Source of the DNA: Brachionus manjavacas
Lineage: Eukaryota; Rotifera; Eurotatoria; Ploima; Brachionidae
Length of the DNA: 64,000 nt
Direction of reading: 5' to 3'
NCBI GenBank assembly: GCA_019054805.1
Contig: JAHQIY010000003.1
Coordinates: 1,426,001-1,490,000, forward strand
The notes under the pieces: generated by a model
What the model was told of the DNA's origin: nothing
The model's input: the letters and a program-made list of their open reading frames with translations, nothing else
Database searches by the model: none
Shown here: piece by piece, positions 21,936 to 33,014 of the stretch
Position numbering within the stretch: position 1 is the stretch's first letter
Layout of the letters: each line of letters opens with the position of its first letter
Made by a program: the position numbers and the translations under genes

Positions 21936-22513
21936 ATAAAAAATTGCCATTTTCAAACTATTATTTTTATTAATTAATGGATCACATTCAAAATTGAGAA
22001 AAGAATCTTGGCAAAAAATTTTTTTTGGTATTTTTATTTTTGGCAAAATTAAGGTAAATAGAAAAAAAGAGCACATTTGAGTAGGTGAATAATTAAATTT
22101 GAAAAAGCCGTCCAAAAAAAAATGACTTAATTTAATGAGAAATGATCATGTAGTAAAACCAAGGCAAGTGAATAAAAACCAGCCACTTTTTCGCTGATTA
22201 ATTTAAACCGTGTGGGCTAATGAGTGAATTTGTGCGCCATTGTCTGAGTGAAACACTTCGCATTCTTGTCAAGCACAAGGCTGAAGAGCGTGATTTAAGT
22301 TTGTGCTCTTGAGCATTTCTCCAAGCTGTTTGAGCTCATTTTCCCAGTTAAGAAATAATGCGCGCCCAAAAATCTAAACCAAAATGTAATTTAAAAAAAC
22401 AAAATTCATAGTTACGAAAAATAAAATTTACATGGCAATAAAACGTGAGTTGAGATAAAAAAAATTGCTTTAAAGGTTCACAAGAAAATAATTTAGAACA
22501 CATTTTAGATTAA
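21936..22513 (+). promoter_or_regulatory. Upstream region of the BEN gene
   Basis: 22150-22360 is noticeably less AT-rich than its surroundings and unmatched elsewhere in the window, so it may contain promoter or 5' UTR sequence. CACATTTTAG ends at 22510, just before ATTAAATG, and could be a 3' splice site for a 5' UTR intron or spliced leader. No TATA box could be assigned. Confidence 0.3.
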
Positions 22514-24259
22514 ATGAATCCGAGTGAAAGTACTTTAAAGAGTGTGAGCGAGGCGGGCGACCCGCCGGTCACATTTCATCTGGACGACGGCGACGACCTT
22601 GTCAAAAGCAAGTTCTCGTCGTCGTCGCTGGGCGAGCTCGAGCACGAAGAGCTAGACGAGAGCCTAGATGACGCGCGCTCGGACGACTCGCGCTTCTACC
22701 ACAAAAAGCTCAAAAAAGTCAACAGGCCCATACTTCATCCAAAAAAGAACCTCATCCTGCTGAGCCACATGGACGACGAGAACTCCAAGAGCAAGCTGGG
22801 CCCGATCGGCTTCAGCCTCGACGACAAGGAGAACTCGAGCCAGCCGATGAACAAGCGCCGCAAGCTCTCCTCGCTCTCCAACGCCAGCGACTACCTGGAC
22901 CTCGAGCCCCTAATGGAACAAGTGGTCGACGACGACAACAACAACCACAGCGGCAGCAGCGACACCAAGCTCAACTTCAAAAACTGCATCCTAAAGACCA
23001 TGAACGAAATACTGCGCACCAACCTTCAGCTGAGCCGCAAAGTCGACCAAATAAAAGAGCAAAATTTCCACATGAGCAAGCGGCTGAAGCGTTTGGAGCA
23101 GCTGATGAAGAGCCGGGCCATCAAGGACCAGGAGGTGGAGGAGGACGTCGACTTGCTGAGCGATTTGAGTGAATCGGGCTCCAAGAGCTCGCTCGAGCTC
23201 AAGCCCGAGATCAAACAGGAGAAGACGGAGGGCCGGCCGACTGCGGCCGACAGCCAGCACAGCCCGGAGCCCATGGCCCAGCAGCTGATGGCCCAGTCGA
23301 AGCGTCTGTGCGACGCTGTGCCCAGCAAACACTCAGATCTGGCGCGGCCCGCCGCCAACGGCCCCTACAGACCGCACCACTTCATCCACCAGCCATACAC
23401 TTACGCATACAGCAACGGGCATCACCCGGACGCCTACCACTACCAGTACAGGTTCAACGGCATGCATCAAAGCAACGGGCCGGTTCAAGCATACCGTCCG
23501 GTGGCGCAGCCTCCGAGCGGCAACTATGGATCAGGCAGTGCTCAAAATCAGAAGACCACAGCGGCGCTGGCGGCGGCCGTGGCGGCGGCAATGGCCGCCT
23601 CGGCCAGCCAGCCCGAGTTCAGCCAAGAGAGTGTGGAAGAGGCCGAGTACGACGACTCGCTGGAGGACGAGGCTAGCGCGTATGCTCAGAGTGATGCGGC
23701 GAATGGCCAATTTACGTCCATAGTGCCGCAGCATGCTCCCATTCGGCACATACCCAGCTCCATAGTCGACCAGCTCGAGCTCAGCGAGGACGTCGAGAGA
23801 CTCGTGTCCAGAGACGTGATCAAGCGGTGTATCAGAAAGGCCAAGCATAGGGGAAACTTCGCGGCCAATTTGGCCGCCGAGTTGTTCAGCAAAGAGGAGA
23901 GAATTACTTGTAATTGCACGGGCACTCGGGGCAAGCGGCAATTGTCGCCCAGGCGGCTCCAGATGGTCAAGGAGATCACGTTCAGGATGTACAACAGTCA
24001 TGCTGTTAAGCAGGCGGCCAATATTAGCGGTGGACAGCAGTCGGCGGCCGCGCTCCTCCAGGATTTCGAGGAAGCGTGGCGCAAAGAGTGCATCACGGCC
24101 ATAGACGCCAAAAATCGCAGCATTGGCCGTGATCTCATCAAAAATACCAGCACTGGCTTTGCGCCCAATCAGCTGCAGTCGGTGTCGCCTTCTTCTATTT
24201 CGTCTGCCGCCAACAATCCAAACAGTGCGCCAGCTCCTGTTGCCAGCGAGGTCTATTGA
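22514..24259 (+). CDS. BEN-domain protein with coiled coil, likely nuclear transcription/chromatin factor
   Basis: 581 codons in one exon. N-terminus is acidic and disordered with basic clusters KKLKK (64-68) and NKRRK (113-117), possible nuclear localisation signals. Residues about 155-205 form a leucine/lysine coiled coil (LRTNLQLSRKVDQIKEQN). IKQE at 233-236 fits the sumoylation consensus. The middle is His/Tyr/Pro-rich, then poly-Ala (349-362). Residues about 425-500 look like a BEN domain: VERLVSRDVIKRCI, GNFAANLAAELFSKEE, TGTRGKRQLSPRRLQMVKEI. BEN domains bind DNA or chromatin proteins in animals, often as repressors. The gene is strongly GC-rich in codon third positions, unlike its flanks. 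Start chosen as first ATG after AATTAA context; no alternative nearby. Family paralogue not identifiable. Confidence 0.8.
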   Translation: MNPSESTLKSVSEAGDPPVTFHLDDGDDLVKSKFSSSSLGELEHEELDESLDDARSDDSRFYHKKLKKVNRPILHPKKNLILLSHMDDENSKSKLGPIGFSLDDKENSSQPMNKRRKLSSLSNASDYLDLEPLMEQVVDDDNNNHSGSSDTKLNFKNCILKTMNEILRTNLQLSRKVDQIKEQNFHMSKRLKRLEQLMKSRAIKDQEVEEDVDLLSDLSESGSKSSLELKPEIKQEKTEGRPTAADSQHSPEPMAQQLMAQSKRLCDAVPSKHSDLARPAANGPYRPHHFIHQPYTYAYSNGHHPDAYHYQYRFNGMHQSNGPVQAYRPVAQPPSGNYGSGSAQNQKTTAALAAAVAAAMAASASQPEFSQESVEEAEYDDSLEDEASAYAQSDAANGQFTSIVPQHAPIRHIPSSIVDQLELSEDVERLVSRDVIKRCIRKAKHRGNFAANLAAELFSKEERITCNCTGTRGKRQLSPRRLQMVKEITFRMYNSHAVKQAANISGGQQSAAALLQDFEEAWRKECITAIDAKNRSIGRDLIKNTSTGFAPNQLQSVSPSSISSAANNPNSAPAPVASEVY

Positions 24260-24667
24260 ATATACATGATTTTAGTCTTTTTGGGGCTCAATTTATAAAA
24301 ATACAAAGAGTATGTTGTCCAATATTTTTTTCTTTTTTTTTTTCTTTATGGTGTACATTTTGTATTCGAATTAAAGTGCATTTGTTATTTATTTTTTTTT
24401 TTTTTTTTTATGTGTGTGTGCATGTCAAAGTCTCATTCCTGCAGATGGTTGGAAATTTTTCTGATTTCAAATTTTAGGTCTCTACTAGATCAAAATTTCG
24501 AAAGGACACAATTAAAATTTCTTTTTTTTTAAAAATTTATTCTTTTTTTTTTTTCAATCTTTTTATTCAATCGAGGTTAAAACAGTACAAAAAACGAATG
24601 ACTTTGTTGATTATTGAATTTTTTTATGTAAATTTTTTCCCGCTTTTAAAATTGTGTAAAATTGGTC

Positions 24668-24673
24668 AATAAA
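24668..24673 (+). terminator. Candidate polyadenylation signal of the BEN gene
   Basis: AATAAA about 410 nt beyond the stop, after a T-rich 3' UTR with long T runs and a GT repeat near 24411-24420. Confidence 0.4.
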
Positions 24674-24709
24674 TAATTTTAAAATTTTTGCTTTTTTTAC
24701 TCTCTTTAG

Positions 24710-25066
24710 GGGGTTGTGAGGTTCGTTTCAATTCGATCATTTCAATTCAGAAAAACTTGAATAACTTTTTTACTAAAAGAGATAATTCAGTTCTGTAAAA
24801 TGCTTAGTTATAAGCAAATTTGCTTAATGCAGTAAAATAAGTCTGCAAAATATTATGCAATTTTCTGCATTTTGCAGCCCATTAAAAAGTATTCCAAATC
24901 AAGTGTGCAATTACATTGCAGAGTTTTTGCAGACATATATTTTTGGATTAAGCAAAGTTGCTTAACCATTGAGCATTTTACAGAACTGAATTATCTCTTT
25001 TACTAAAAAAGTTATTCAAGTTTTTCTGAATTGAAACGATCGAATTGAAATGAACTTCACAACCCC
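24710..25066. mobile_element. Mutator-type MITE, 357 bp, with long terminal inverted repeats
   Basis: The first and last roughly 110 bp are inverted copies beginning GGGGTTGTGA; shared words include TTTCAATTCGATC, CAGAAAAACTTGAATAACTT and GATAATTCAGTTCTGTAAAA. Flanks carry a perfect 9-bp duplication TCTCTTTAG (24701-24709 and 25067-25075). Long TIRs with a 9-bp duplication are the hallmark of Mutator-like elements. No coding capacity. It sits right after the BEN gene's probable polyadenylation signal. Confidence 0.75.
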
Positions 25067-25202
25067 TCTCTTTAGATTTCTAATTAAAGTTATGGTTTCT
25101 TTTGTTACCATAGCTAAATTTGATCAATAATATATAAATAAAAATTAATTTAACGAGTGTTTGAATTACAAAATCAAAAAAGCTCAAAAAAGAAAATATT
25201 GG

Positions 25203-25500
25203 CAAGCATTTACATATTTGAAATTAAACTCTTAAGTGAAATAGAATGAATTTAATTTTTAATTTGGAAATTTGAAAAAAAATGAAATTATTTTTTAAAC
25301 TTTTAAATGATTTATTTATTTAATTTTTATGAAAAAAAAATTAAAAATGACAATAAGCTTTATAAATAGCTTGGCATTTGCTCTGATCTGGTTGCCTTGG
25401 TATTACTCTTTCAACAACTCCAAATACTCAAATACGCTCTCTAATTAAATCTTCGCCTTTAAACATAAATAACAAAATTAAAGATAATTGAAATTAATTT
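25203..25500. repeat. Dispersed repeat, partner of 36247-36900
   Basis: CATATTTGAAATTAAACTCTT.AGTGAAATAGAATG and GCTT.GCATTTGCTCTGATCTGGTTG occur here and at 36.25-36.8 kb in the same order and strand. A GGTGAACAATTTTT.GAT word near 25623 also recurs near 36622. Nature unknown; probably a non-coding part of a transposon. The 36-kb copy is interrupted by a LINE-A tail. Confidence 0.5.
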
Positions 25501-27235
25501 TTCACCCTGCAAGTGTTTGACTTTCGGGAACATATAAACATACTTTTGCAAATTTTACTTACTTACTCCATCCAACTTAAAATTTTTTATTTAACTAAAT
25601 AGATGAAAAAATTTCAAAATTGGTGAACAATTTTTGGATTAGGTGAACAAGTAGTTCATAAAACCGGAATAACAGATGAACCACAGTCTTCGTTTGATGC
25701 ATTTTAACAAAAACTCAATTTATAAACAAAAAGGAAAACAAGCGTAGATAGTTTTTACAAATATTATCCCAAGGATCATCTGACACAAATCTAAAGTCAA
25801 AATTTATAAAAAAATAAGTTTTCCATGAAAAAAAAAATTTTTTGAGTAAAATTGAATATGTATTGAGTAAAATAAATCTAAGAGCAAAAAATCTGATTTT
25901 AAAAAAATTTAATTTTAATGATATGACAAATTAGAACACAAAGAAAAAGAAACACCTAAAGCAATCGGCTTGATTACCTCAAGCTCAACTAGATCACATT
26001 TTGAATCACGAGAAAATGAGCTATATTTTTGGAATTTCTTAAAATTATGTAAATTAAACTGAACGAAAAATTCTAAATTAACTAGTTGATGCTGCGGAAT
26101 TTTGTAGACAATCTAGGTAAAAAAAATTTTTACTTTTAGCCTCAAAAATTTTTCAAAGCATTTTCATGGGAGTTTGAACAAATCTTGAATTTGGATTTTT
26201 ACCTTTTCTATCATTAAATTAATTTAATAGGTTTTAAAAAAATTTTTTGCAAAGAAAAAAAGTGATCAAAAATTTTGTTTTTCAAAAAAAACTTCATCTT
26301 CAACTCGGTTAAAATTCTTTGCGGAGTATCTTTCGACTCAATGATTTGAATCGAGGGATTTTTTCAGAGTCAAACTTTTTTTTTTAATGGGGAAGATCTT
26401 AAGTTGGAATGACTGAAAAAATTATTTTATTCAATAAAGTTCAATTGATATGAATAAAATAAATGAACAGAGTTGTTTTTAAGTCACAAGTCTAAAGTCA
26501 AGTCAAGTCAATGACTTAAATTTTATTTTCCTTTGCCTAGAATACATCAAAAATAAATTTAACGGGTAATGAGTAAATGGGGAGGCCAAATCTGAAAAAC
26601 AGCAAGAATACATCAAAAATAAAATTTAAATAGAAAATAATTGTTAATTTAAAAATGTTTTTTGTAAATAATATTAAAATATTAATCTTCATAATTTGTT
26701 TAATGAAAATAATAATTTTTCCCTTTTGGTTGATTTTTTACCATTTTTCACCTTTTTCTACATAAATTTATGTCGATTTTCGTAAAAAAATTCAATCAAA
26801 TTTTATATTTTTTACTTTTCCAAAAATTCGAAAAACTCGACCACCAAATCCCAAGTCAGCTTTGAATATTGATTAAGTTATTTTTTTTTTATAGTAAACT
26901 TATTTAGTTATATGCGAGAGTAATTTTTATATGCAATAATGACTAAATCTTTATACTTTGCTATTTTTTTTTTTTTTTTTTATGCGTCAAATATATTTTT
27001 CCATCAAATATAAACAAATATTAGAAGAATTCAGGTAATCAAATTATCAAAAAAAAAATCTTCAAAAAATTTGCATTTGAATTGGTTTAATTTTTTGTGT
27101 TTGAATTACAAAATGTTTTCAATGTTGACACTTTTTTCAGTTTCAAAAAAAATAATTTTAGGTTAATATTGCAAGCATGGAAAACTTTTTTTTATAAATT
27201 TTGACTTTTTCTACATAAATTTAAGCCTTTAACTC
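25501..27235. other. Intergenic with one hAT terminus
   Basis: AT-rich with no gene seen. CAGAGTTGTTTTTAAGTCACAAGTC at 26468-26492 is a left end of the CAGAGTTG hAT family; no right end with matching duplication was found nearby. Nearly the same terminus, inverted, ends at 30083. Confidence 0.45.
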
Positions 27236-27239
27236 AAAT

Positions 27240-27960
27240 GTAAGTTGATTGGATATTTGCTTAAGCTTGTGACAGCGAGTTTTCCGGAAGTTTCTTCTTA
27301 CTTTCCTACTTTCTTTTATCAGATTAACAATGTCCGAAGGAAGACTGATTTTGTAGATTTTCTGAGAAAGGCTTTTATGTGATGTAGAAATGATTTTATC
27401 TGTTAGTTGATCTAAAGTGAGTGAACTTTCAGTGATATTAACTATTTAAGAATTTAAAATTGCCGTATTTTTGCCAGTTTTTGCTTATAGTATTACTTTG
27501 TAGCTGTTAATTTATTTTGTAATTAATAGCCGATAGAACTTGATGCTTCGATTCTTCTAGAGAGAAATGGTCACTTGCCATATCTTGACAATTTAAGTCG
27601 CTGAAGTCGGATTTTATTTTCTTCTCGTTTTGTCGTATGTCGAAGATAATGTTGAGCTAAAAGGTGGACAAATCGAAGCTTGGAAATACACAGCTTTCTT
27701 AAATCAAGAATCTTATCCTCAGATCAATTTTTCAATTTTTTAATCACTATCAGTCACATTGCTTCAAAGTTCAACCAATTCATAATTGTAAACAGAAACT
27801 TTTTTTTTCTGCAATAACATCAATTATTTATGTGACCCACCAATAACCACAAATTCAGTTTTTTGCGAGCACCAAATAGATTCAACACTAGTAGTGTGCG
27901 TACCCCCTTAAGGATTGACAAATTTAAGAACGTGATTGACTGTCTTGTTAATGATGTTTT
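27240..27960 (-). mobile_element. LINE endonuclease/linker remnant
   Basis: The minus strand encodes SDFSDLNCQDMASDHFSLEES, where SDH is the conserved end motif of APE-type LINE endonucleases, followed by a linker-like SLTLDQLTDKIISTSHKSLSENL. Upstream, ESIWCSQKTEFVVIGGSHK may be the preceding endonuclease block. Many stops. It is separate from LINE-2 copy B, whose 3' end begins at 28045. Confidence 0.5.
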
Positions 27961-29944
27961 TGTCTAATTGACGAATTCGAGAAAATGAATTCGAAATATC
28001 TGAATATATTATAGTATTATGCAAGATTTTATGATCATATATTAGTAGAAGTAGTAATTTTGACTGTAGCTGGCTAGCCAGCGAGTGTGCTTACAAGGCA
28101 CGCCAAGACAGCTTCAATACCTGCTTTAAAGCTGTTAACATTGGGGGCTTCAATTAATTGATTTGGTAGTGAGTTCCATTTTTTAGCGATTCTGTTGAAA
28201 AAAAAGTTATCTCTATGTTGGAGCCTCGAAATTTCTTTGTAATATTTGAAGCAGTGACCTCTTTCTTGGATTTTGATGACCAATTCTATTCTATTCCATG
28301 CATGAACTTGTATAGTATAATTGAATTAGATCACCTCTTTTTCTTCTTTCCACCAGATTTGGAATGTTTAAAGCCTTCAATCTGCTTTCATACGGTTTGT
28401 TTCTAATTGAAGAAACAAATTTTGTCGCTCTGCGTTGAATCCTTTCAACATTCTCACAGTCCGAATTAAGAATTGGAGACCATAAATGCACAGCAAATTC
28501 CAAAAGAGAACGAAAAAAAGTTAAATACAATGATCTAAATAACTTACAATCAAAACAAGCTAATGATTTCCTGATGCGATCCAACATTTGATTTCACTGT
28601 GCTTATTTCTGATACCGTTTGCTAAAATATTTTGGTTTCATCTGCATAAATTTTGACAGCATTCTCTTTTACTTTTGGGATATCATTGATATACAAAACG
28701 AACAATAGTAGACCAATCACTGACCCTTGTGGTACACCTCTAAAAATCTCAACCCAATCCGACAAAATTTCACCTTGAACAATTCGTTGTCTTCTATTTT
28801 ACAAGAAAGCTTCAATCCGTTTTATTGTCAGACCATCAAAGCCATACGCTTTCAATTTAGCTATTAGTCGTCTGTGCGGAACAGTTTCAAATGCTTTCGC
28901 AAAATCTAGCAGAATTACATCAACAGGAATACTTTTTGTCTAGACCGATTGAGATGAAATCTAAGGTTTTCCAGAAGATTTGATGTCCATGACTTTTTCT
29001 TGACAAATCCATGCTGTTCATTAGATATAATTTTGTTTTTATAAAGATGGTCTTCTATTTTGGTTCTTATTATGCTTTCCATAATTTTGCATGGAATTGA
29101 AGTTAAAGAGACTTTCTAAAATTTAAAGTTAAAGGTACAGTAAAGGCTTCTACAAAGTTTTTAAGCAATAGTTGATGAAGCTAGTCTACACCACATGATT
29201 TTTTTTTATTTAGGTCTTGTAATTTATAATAAACCACTTTATAACTTATATTATGTGGTTCAGTATCAATATATTCTGATTTATTTTGCATTAAAATCAT
29301 CTACTAAAGATGGAAGCTTACCATTTTGTTCAATAACAAACACATTTTGAAAACATTTATTTAGTAAATTTGATATCTCTTTCGGTTCTTGCGTTAATTC
29401 ATTGTTTGATTTCTTTAATGCTTTGATTGATTCTCTGATTAATTGTTGATCATTTAGATATTTGTAAAATAAAATTGGATTCTTTTTAGCTTTTTCCACT
29501 AGATTTTGTTCATAAGTGAGTCTGGTTATTTTTATATCCGAAGAAACTAATTTACAGATACGTTTGTAATCATTATAAAGATTCAGATCCAGTTACATGA
29601 ACAGTTCCTGTATCTAAGATTTTTTTTATTCTTAATTAAGATCTTAAGATCATCTTTTATCCAAGGTTATGAGATACTTTTCTTTTTAAAGCCATCCGTC
29701 TCTGGAATGAATCGATTACTAGCTTCGCTGACATCCCCATTATTAAAATATCCTTAAAACCTCTTTCATTCACATAGTCTTTAGCTTGTTTGAAGACTAA
29801 ACCAAAATCGTTTGGCCTACGAAGACAGCCAACTAAATACTTTTCACAGTTAAAGTTAACAACTACCCATATTTGTTCTATTTTACTTAAATTAAAACCT
29901 ACATCAATTAATTCAAATGAATCGATATTTTCATCTATATAGTC

Positions 29945-30083
29945 ACAAAAATTAAAGTCAAAGTTATGACTTGACTTGAAAGTCAAAGTTAAAAAAAAAA
30001 GAAAAAAATAAGTCATGACTTTAACTTAAAAAAAAAAAATTGACTTGACTTGACTTAAGACTTGTGACTTAAAAACAACTCTG
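29945..30083. mobile_element. hAT-type MITE inserted in LINE-2 endonuclease region
   Basis: The right terminus ends GACTTGTGACTTAAAAACAACTCTG at 30083, the inverted form of CAGAGTTGTTTTTAAGTCAC. It contains AAGTCA/TGACTT repeats and a poly-A core. The left terminus is missing or decayed at about 29945, and no target duplication was found. It interrupts the LINE-2 coding sequence, so it inserted later. Confidence 0.5.
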
Positions 30084-30093
30084 TTAAATACAT

Positions 30094-30945
30094 TCATTTT
30101 AAAGATTCGAGATCTACAATTGATGACGCTTTTGATGAACGATTATTGCTTCTTGAATTTGACGATCTGATTTCCACGGATGCCATATCAAAAGGGCGAG
30201 TCTTGTGCAAGACCATTATTTGCTTCGTTTCTTTGTTTTCTCAATTCAAAGTCTAAAGCTCTTTCGGTTTCAGTCAAATCTGGACTATAATAATAGATTT
30301 GAAAGTACTTGAATCTCGCAACTTTTTGGCTGCTAGGAGTAGTGGATTTCTGTTTGCTTCTTCTTTGAGTTCTGCTAGAATTGGGCCTGGTTTACTTTGG
30401 TCGTTAGATCTCAAACGTCTCGAATACGCTGGCTTTATATCACTTTTTTTTATAATGGTCAGAATTTGTTTGATTTTTTCTTCATCTTCTGCCCTCCTGT
30501 CTGTTAGAATCTCTTTTTTTGATTCTGGCACATCATAAATGATCACATTTTTTTTTCGTTTGATTCTTCCATTCATTTCGCTGATGGTTGCATTTGCTAA
30601 AGCTATCTGGTCGGCTGGTTTTTTTCCATTTTTTGTCCCTTGTTTTACCACTTGAACCAGCTGACTACTGATTTTGGATGAGTTTGCTGTTTTATTTTCT
30701 GCTGTCAACTGAGATTTCAGTTTGTTTATTTCAATGTATGTTTATTGGAATGCCCAGATACGGTTTTCAAAAACTTTGTCCAAACGTTGGCCTGTTTGTA
30801 TCAGACTAAAAAATTTGAGTCCGTTTGACAAAAACTGCGTGCTTTTTATTTTATTTTGGCTTGCTTGTTCTCCTCTTTTCCTGACTTTTGGCTTACGTGA
30901 CTTTATATTTTGGTGTGTTTTTGTTTTTTGATTTATAGTTAAAAA
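30094..30945 (-). pseudogene. LINE-2 ORF1, broken
   Basis: About 280 codons in three pieces. 30945-30740 reads into EQASQNKIKSTQFLS and ends in a stop. 30730-30274 has coiled-coil-like EINKLKSQLTAEN, NATISEMNGRIKRKKNVIIYDVPES, DRRAEDEEKIKQILTII and RLRSNDQSKPGPIL, the RRM of an ORF1 RNA chaperone. After a frameshift comes the C-terminal DLTETERALDFELRKQRNEAN. The conventional LINE ORF1 order is kept. Dead by stops and a frameshift. Confidence 0.65.
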
Positions 30946-32049
30946 GTTATATTATATACAAAAAGATGAAAGCATCTCGTTTTAGGTCAAAGACATTTTG
31001 ATTTTTTTACTTCGTTGATACATACCAGAAACTGAGAGTAGACTTGTGGACGATTTTCTTTTATGGAAAGCGGATAAATAAATTCGTAGTTGGTCAACAG
31101 CAAGTATTTTGATCTGGAATATCACTTCTATCCACAATCCTTTAATCTTTTCACATTTTGAGCAAACAATTTTTGAAGGAATTATATTTATAAACTATAA
31201 CCAATTGATTATCAATAAATTATCATTTAAATGGATTTCTCTCGAAGTCAATTTGCTTAGTATTTAACTCTATTTTTAAATTAAGTTTTTAAAGTTTAGA
31301 AAACAATGAAAATAAAATTATAAAGTTTTTCTTACAAATTATAATTATAATCTAAAACATTAAATTAAAAAAATTTTTATTTTCACTTGTTCAAATAATT
31401 TTCAAATCATGCATTTTCAATTTGGTGAAATTAAAAAAAAATATTTATTTGAAATAATCAAAAGTTTTGATTATTTAAAAAAAACTCAGTCTCAGTCTCA
31501 GATTTTTATGATAAAAATCTTTGGCTCGAACTTTTGAAAAAAAAAGTCCCGACTTGAGATTTGAGAATTTAAAGGAAGTTATCTGTCTTGTATATTAGCT
31601 GCTAATTTAAAATTTGAATTTTTCTGTTCTTTTTTCATTGAAATAGAGTTGAGTTTTCAAAAGACTTTCTAATATAAAACACTCATTTCAATTATTTCGC
31701 TTTAATTACAGTTTAGGCGGAATAACAAATGTTTGTAATTTTTAAATAGATGTTTTTTAACTTGCTTTTTTTTTAGCAACACACTTTAGGTTTGTTTTTT
31801 TTGTGAAGTGTGCTGATCAGGAATTTTAATGTATGTAGCCGAATTCGAGTGTGTGGTGTTTAGGTTAGGGAGACTCGTAATATAGGGTGAATTTTTAGAT
31901 TAATTTGTTTTTAAAAAGTCTGGTTAAATTTAATTTTTCAAATCCGGCTTAAATGTTTATTTTGAAAAGTTGATTTTTCGGATCTTGGGAATTGCTATCA
32001 AAGGTGTTCAAATTTATATGATATAAAACATTAATTTTCTAATTATTTA
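30946..32049. other. Intergenic, no gene seen
   Basis: AT-rich with no frames over 60 codons and no repeat matched. Confidence 0.45.
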
Positions 32050-33006
32050 CAGAGTTGTTTAAAAGTCCCAAATTAAAGTTCAAGTCCAGACTTTTTTCTC
32101 TTTTTTTAAAATAAAAAGTCCAAGTTCTGACTTTTTTTTTATTTTCAATAGAAATATGTTTGACTTAAAGATGAGAGAGATTTAAATGAGTATTTTCTTT
32201 AAAAAATTAAATCTAAATAATAATTAAAAAATGCACATACAACTAAGAAAACTAATAAGAGAACAAGAAGCAAACGAAGATAGTATAAACGATTTAATGG
32301 TAGAATTAAATCAAAGTCTATTTAATTAGATAAAAAAAAAACAATAACAATTTTAATTTTATTTTATTTAATATTCATATAATTAATTAAATTTTTTAAA
32401 TCTGAAGTTTTAAAAATTGAATTTATCGAGAACGGTGCATTCTTAAAGGGGGGATATACCTTCTTTAATCAGTTATTCATCAGCTTATTAACTGATGCAC
32501 AAAGAAAAGTAATAATTATACTAGTCACGTATCTCAGAAGCCAGACACTTCGAAATGATGACAGATACATTTAACAATAAGCTTGCGTCTTGACTTTATT
32601 ATGAGCTTGTGTTCTGTACATGAGCATTCAGGTATAAATAAGGATTCCATTCTCAGAACTTCAGTTCGTTCAATTATCTTAATAAAGCTTTTAAAGACCA
32701 GACATTATATTTACTATTAACCGGTTACATAAATTAAAATGGCACATATATTTAAAAAGTGAATTTTGTATAAATTTCAGAAATGTTTTAAAAATTGTCC
32801 TTTTATCCAAAGCAACCAAGATTTAGACAATAATTATTTTTAACACAATTTAAGAATTTTCTAGCAATGATATTCATCGCAAAGTTTTTGGACTTTAGGA
32901 AAAAAAAAGCAACAAAAAAAACTAAAACACATTAAATTTAAAAAAAAAAAATTAAAAAGTCCGGACTTGGACTTGACTTGAGACTTGTGACATTTAAACA
33001 ACTCTG
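32050..33006. mobile_element. Non-autonomous hAT element, 957 bp
   Basis: Starts CAGAGTTGTTTAAAAGTCCC and ends GACTTGTGACATTTAAACAACTCTG, an inverted copy. It is bounded by a perfect 8-bp duplication ATTATTTA (32042-32049 and 33007-33014). The subterminal regions carry repeated AAGTCCAGACTT/AAGTCCGGACTT words. No transposase frame. The interior at about 32440-32730 looks unrelated to the rest (see the promoter-like module). Confidence 0.75.
32470..32732 (+). promoter_or_regulatory. Pol II promoter-like module, possible solo LTR, inside the hAT element
   Basis: TATAAATA at 32633-32640, initiator-like TCAGTT at 32660-32665 (29 bp on), AATAAA at 32681-32686, and an end CCGGTTACA at 32721-32729. 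TATA, initiator and polyadenylation signal packed like this are usual for the U3-R of retrotransposon LTRs. A start such as TGATGCAC near 32494 is possible, but boundaries and target duplication are not secure and no second copy is present. Confidence 0.35.
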
Positions 33007-33014
33007 ATTATTTA

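Larger units (their letters stand above)
28045..30945 (-). mobile_element. LINE-2 copy B: near full length, with ORF1, endonuclease, deleted RT and 3' end
   Basis: Minus order: ORF1 (from about 30940, PKVRKRGEQASQN, with a stop, then RKKNVIIYDVPES, then PDLTETERALDFELRKQRNEAN); a hAT MITE (about 29945-30083) inside the endonuclease; endonuclease fragment IEQIWVVVNFNCEKYLVGC and RPNDFG; linker LVEKAKKNPILFYKYLNDQQL; RT pieces SLTSIPCKIMES, EQHGFVKKKS, GVPQGSVIG and YADETKIF then stop; C-terminus FDCKLFRSLYLTFFRSLLEFAVHLW and WNSLPNQLIEAPNVNSFKAGIEA. 3' stem GCTGG-CTAG-CCAGC at 28069-28082, then a CTA-like tail. It shares with copy A (5.8-7.1 kb) the same D-to-E change, frameshift and internal deletion. 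Confidence 0.75.

Noticed and set aside
22991-24001. Minus-strand and alternative-frame ORFs over the BEN gene
   Set aside because: They are shadows of the GC-rich coding sequence; only the plus frame has domains.
26468-30083. A single 3.6-kb hAT element bounded by the near-identical termini at 26468 and 30083
   Set aside because: The 8-bp flanks (TAAATGAA and TTAAATAC) do not match, and the interior is an otherwise ordinary LINE; two separate insertions are more likely.
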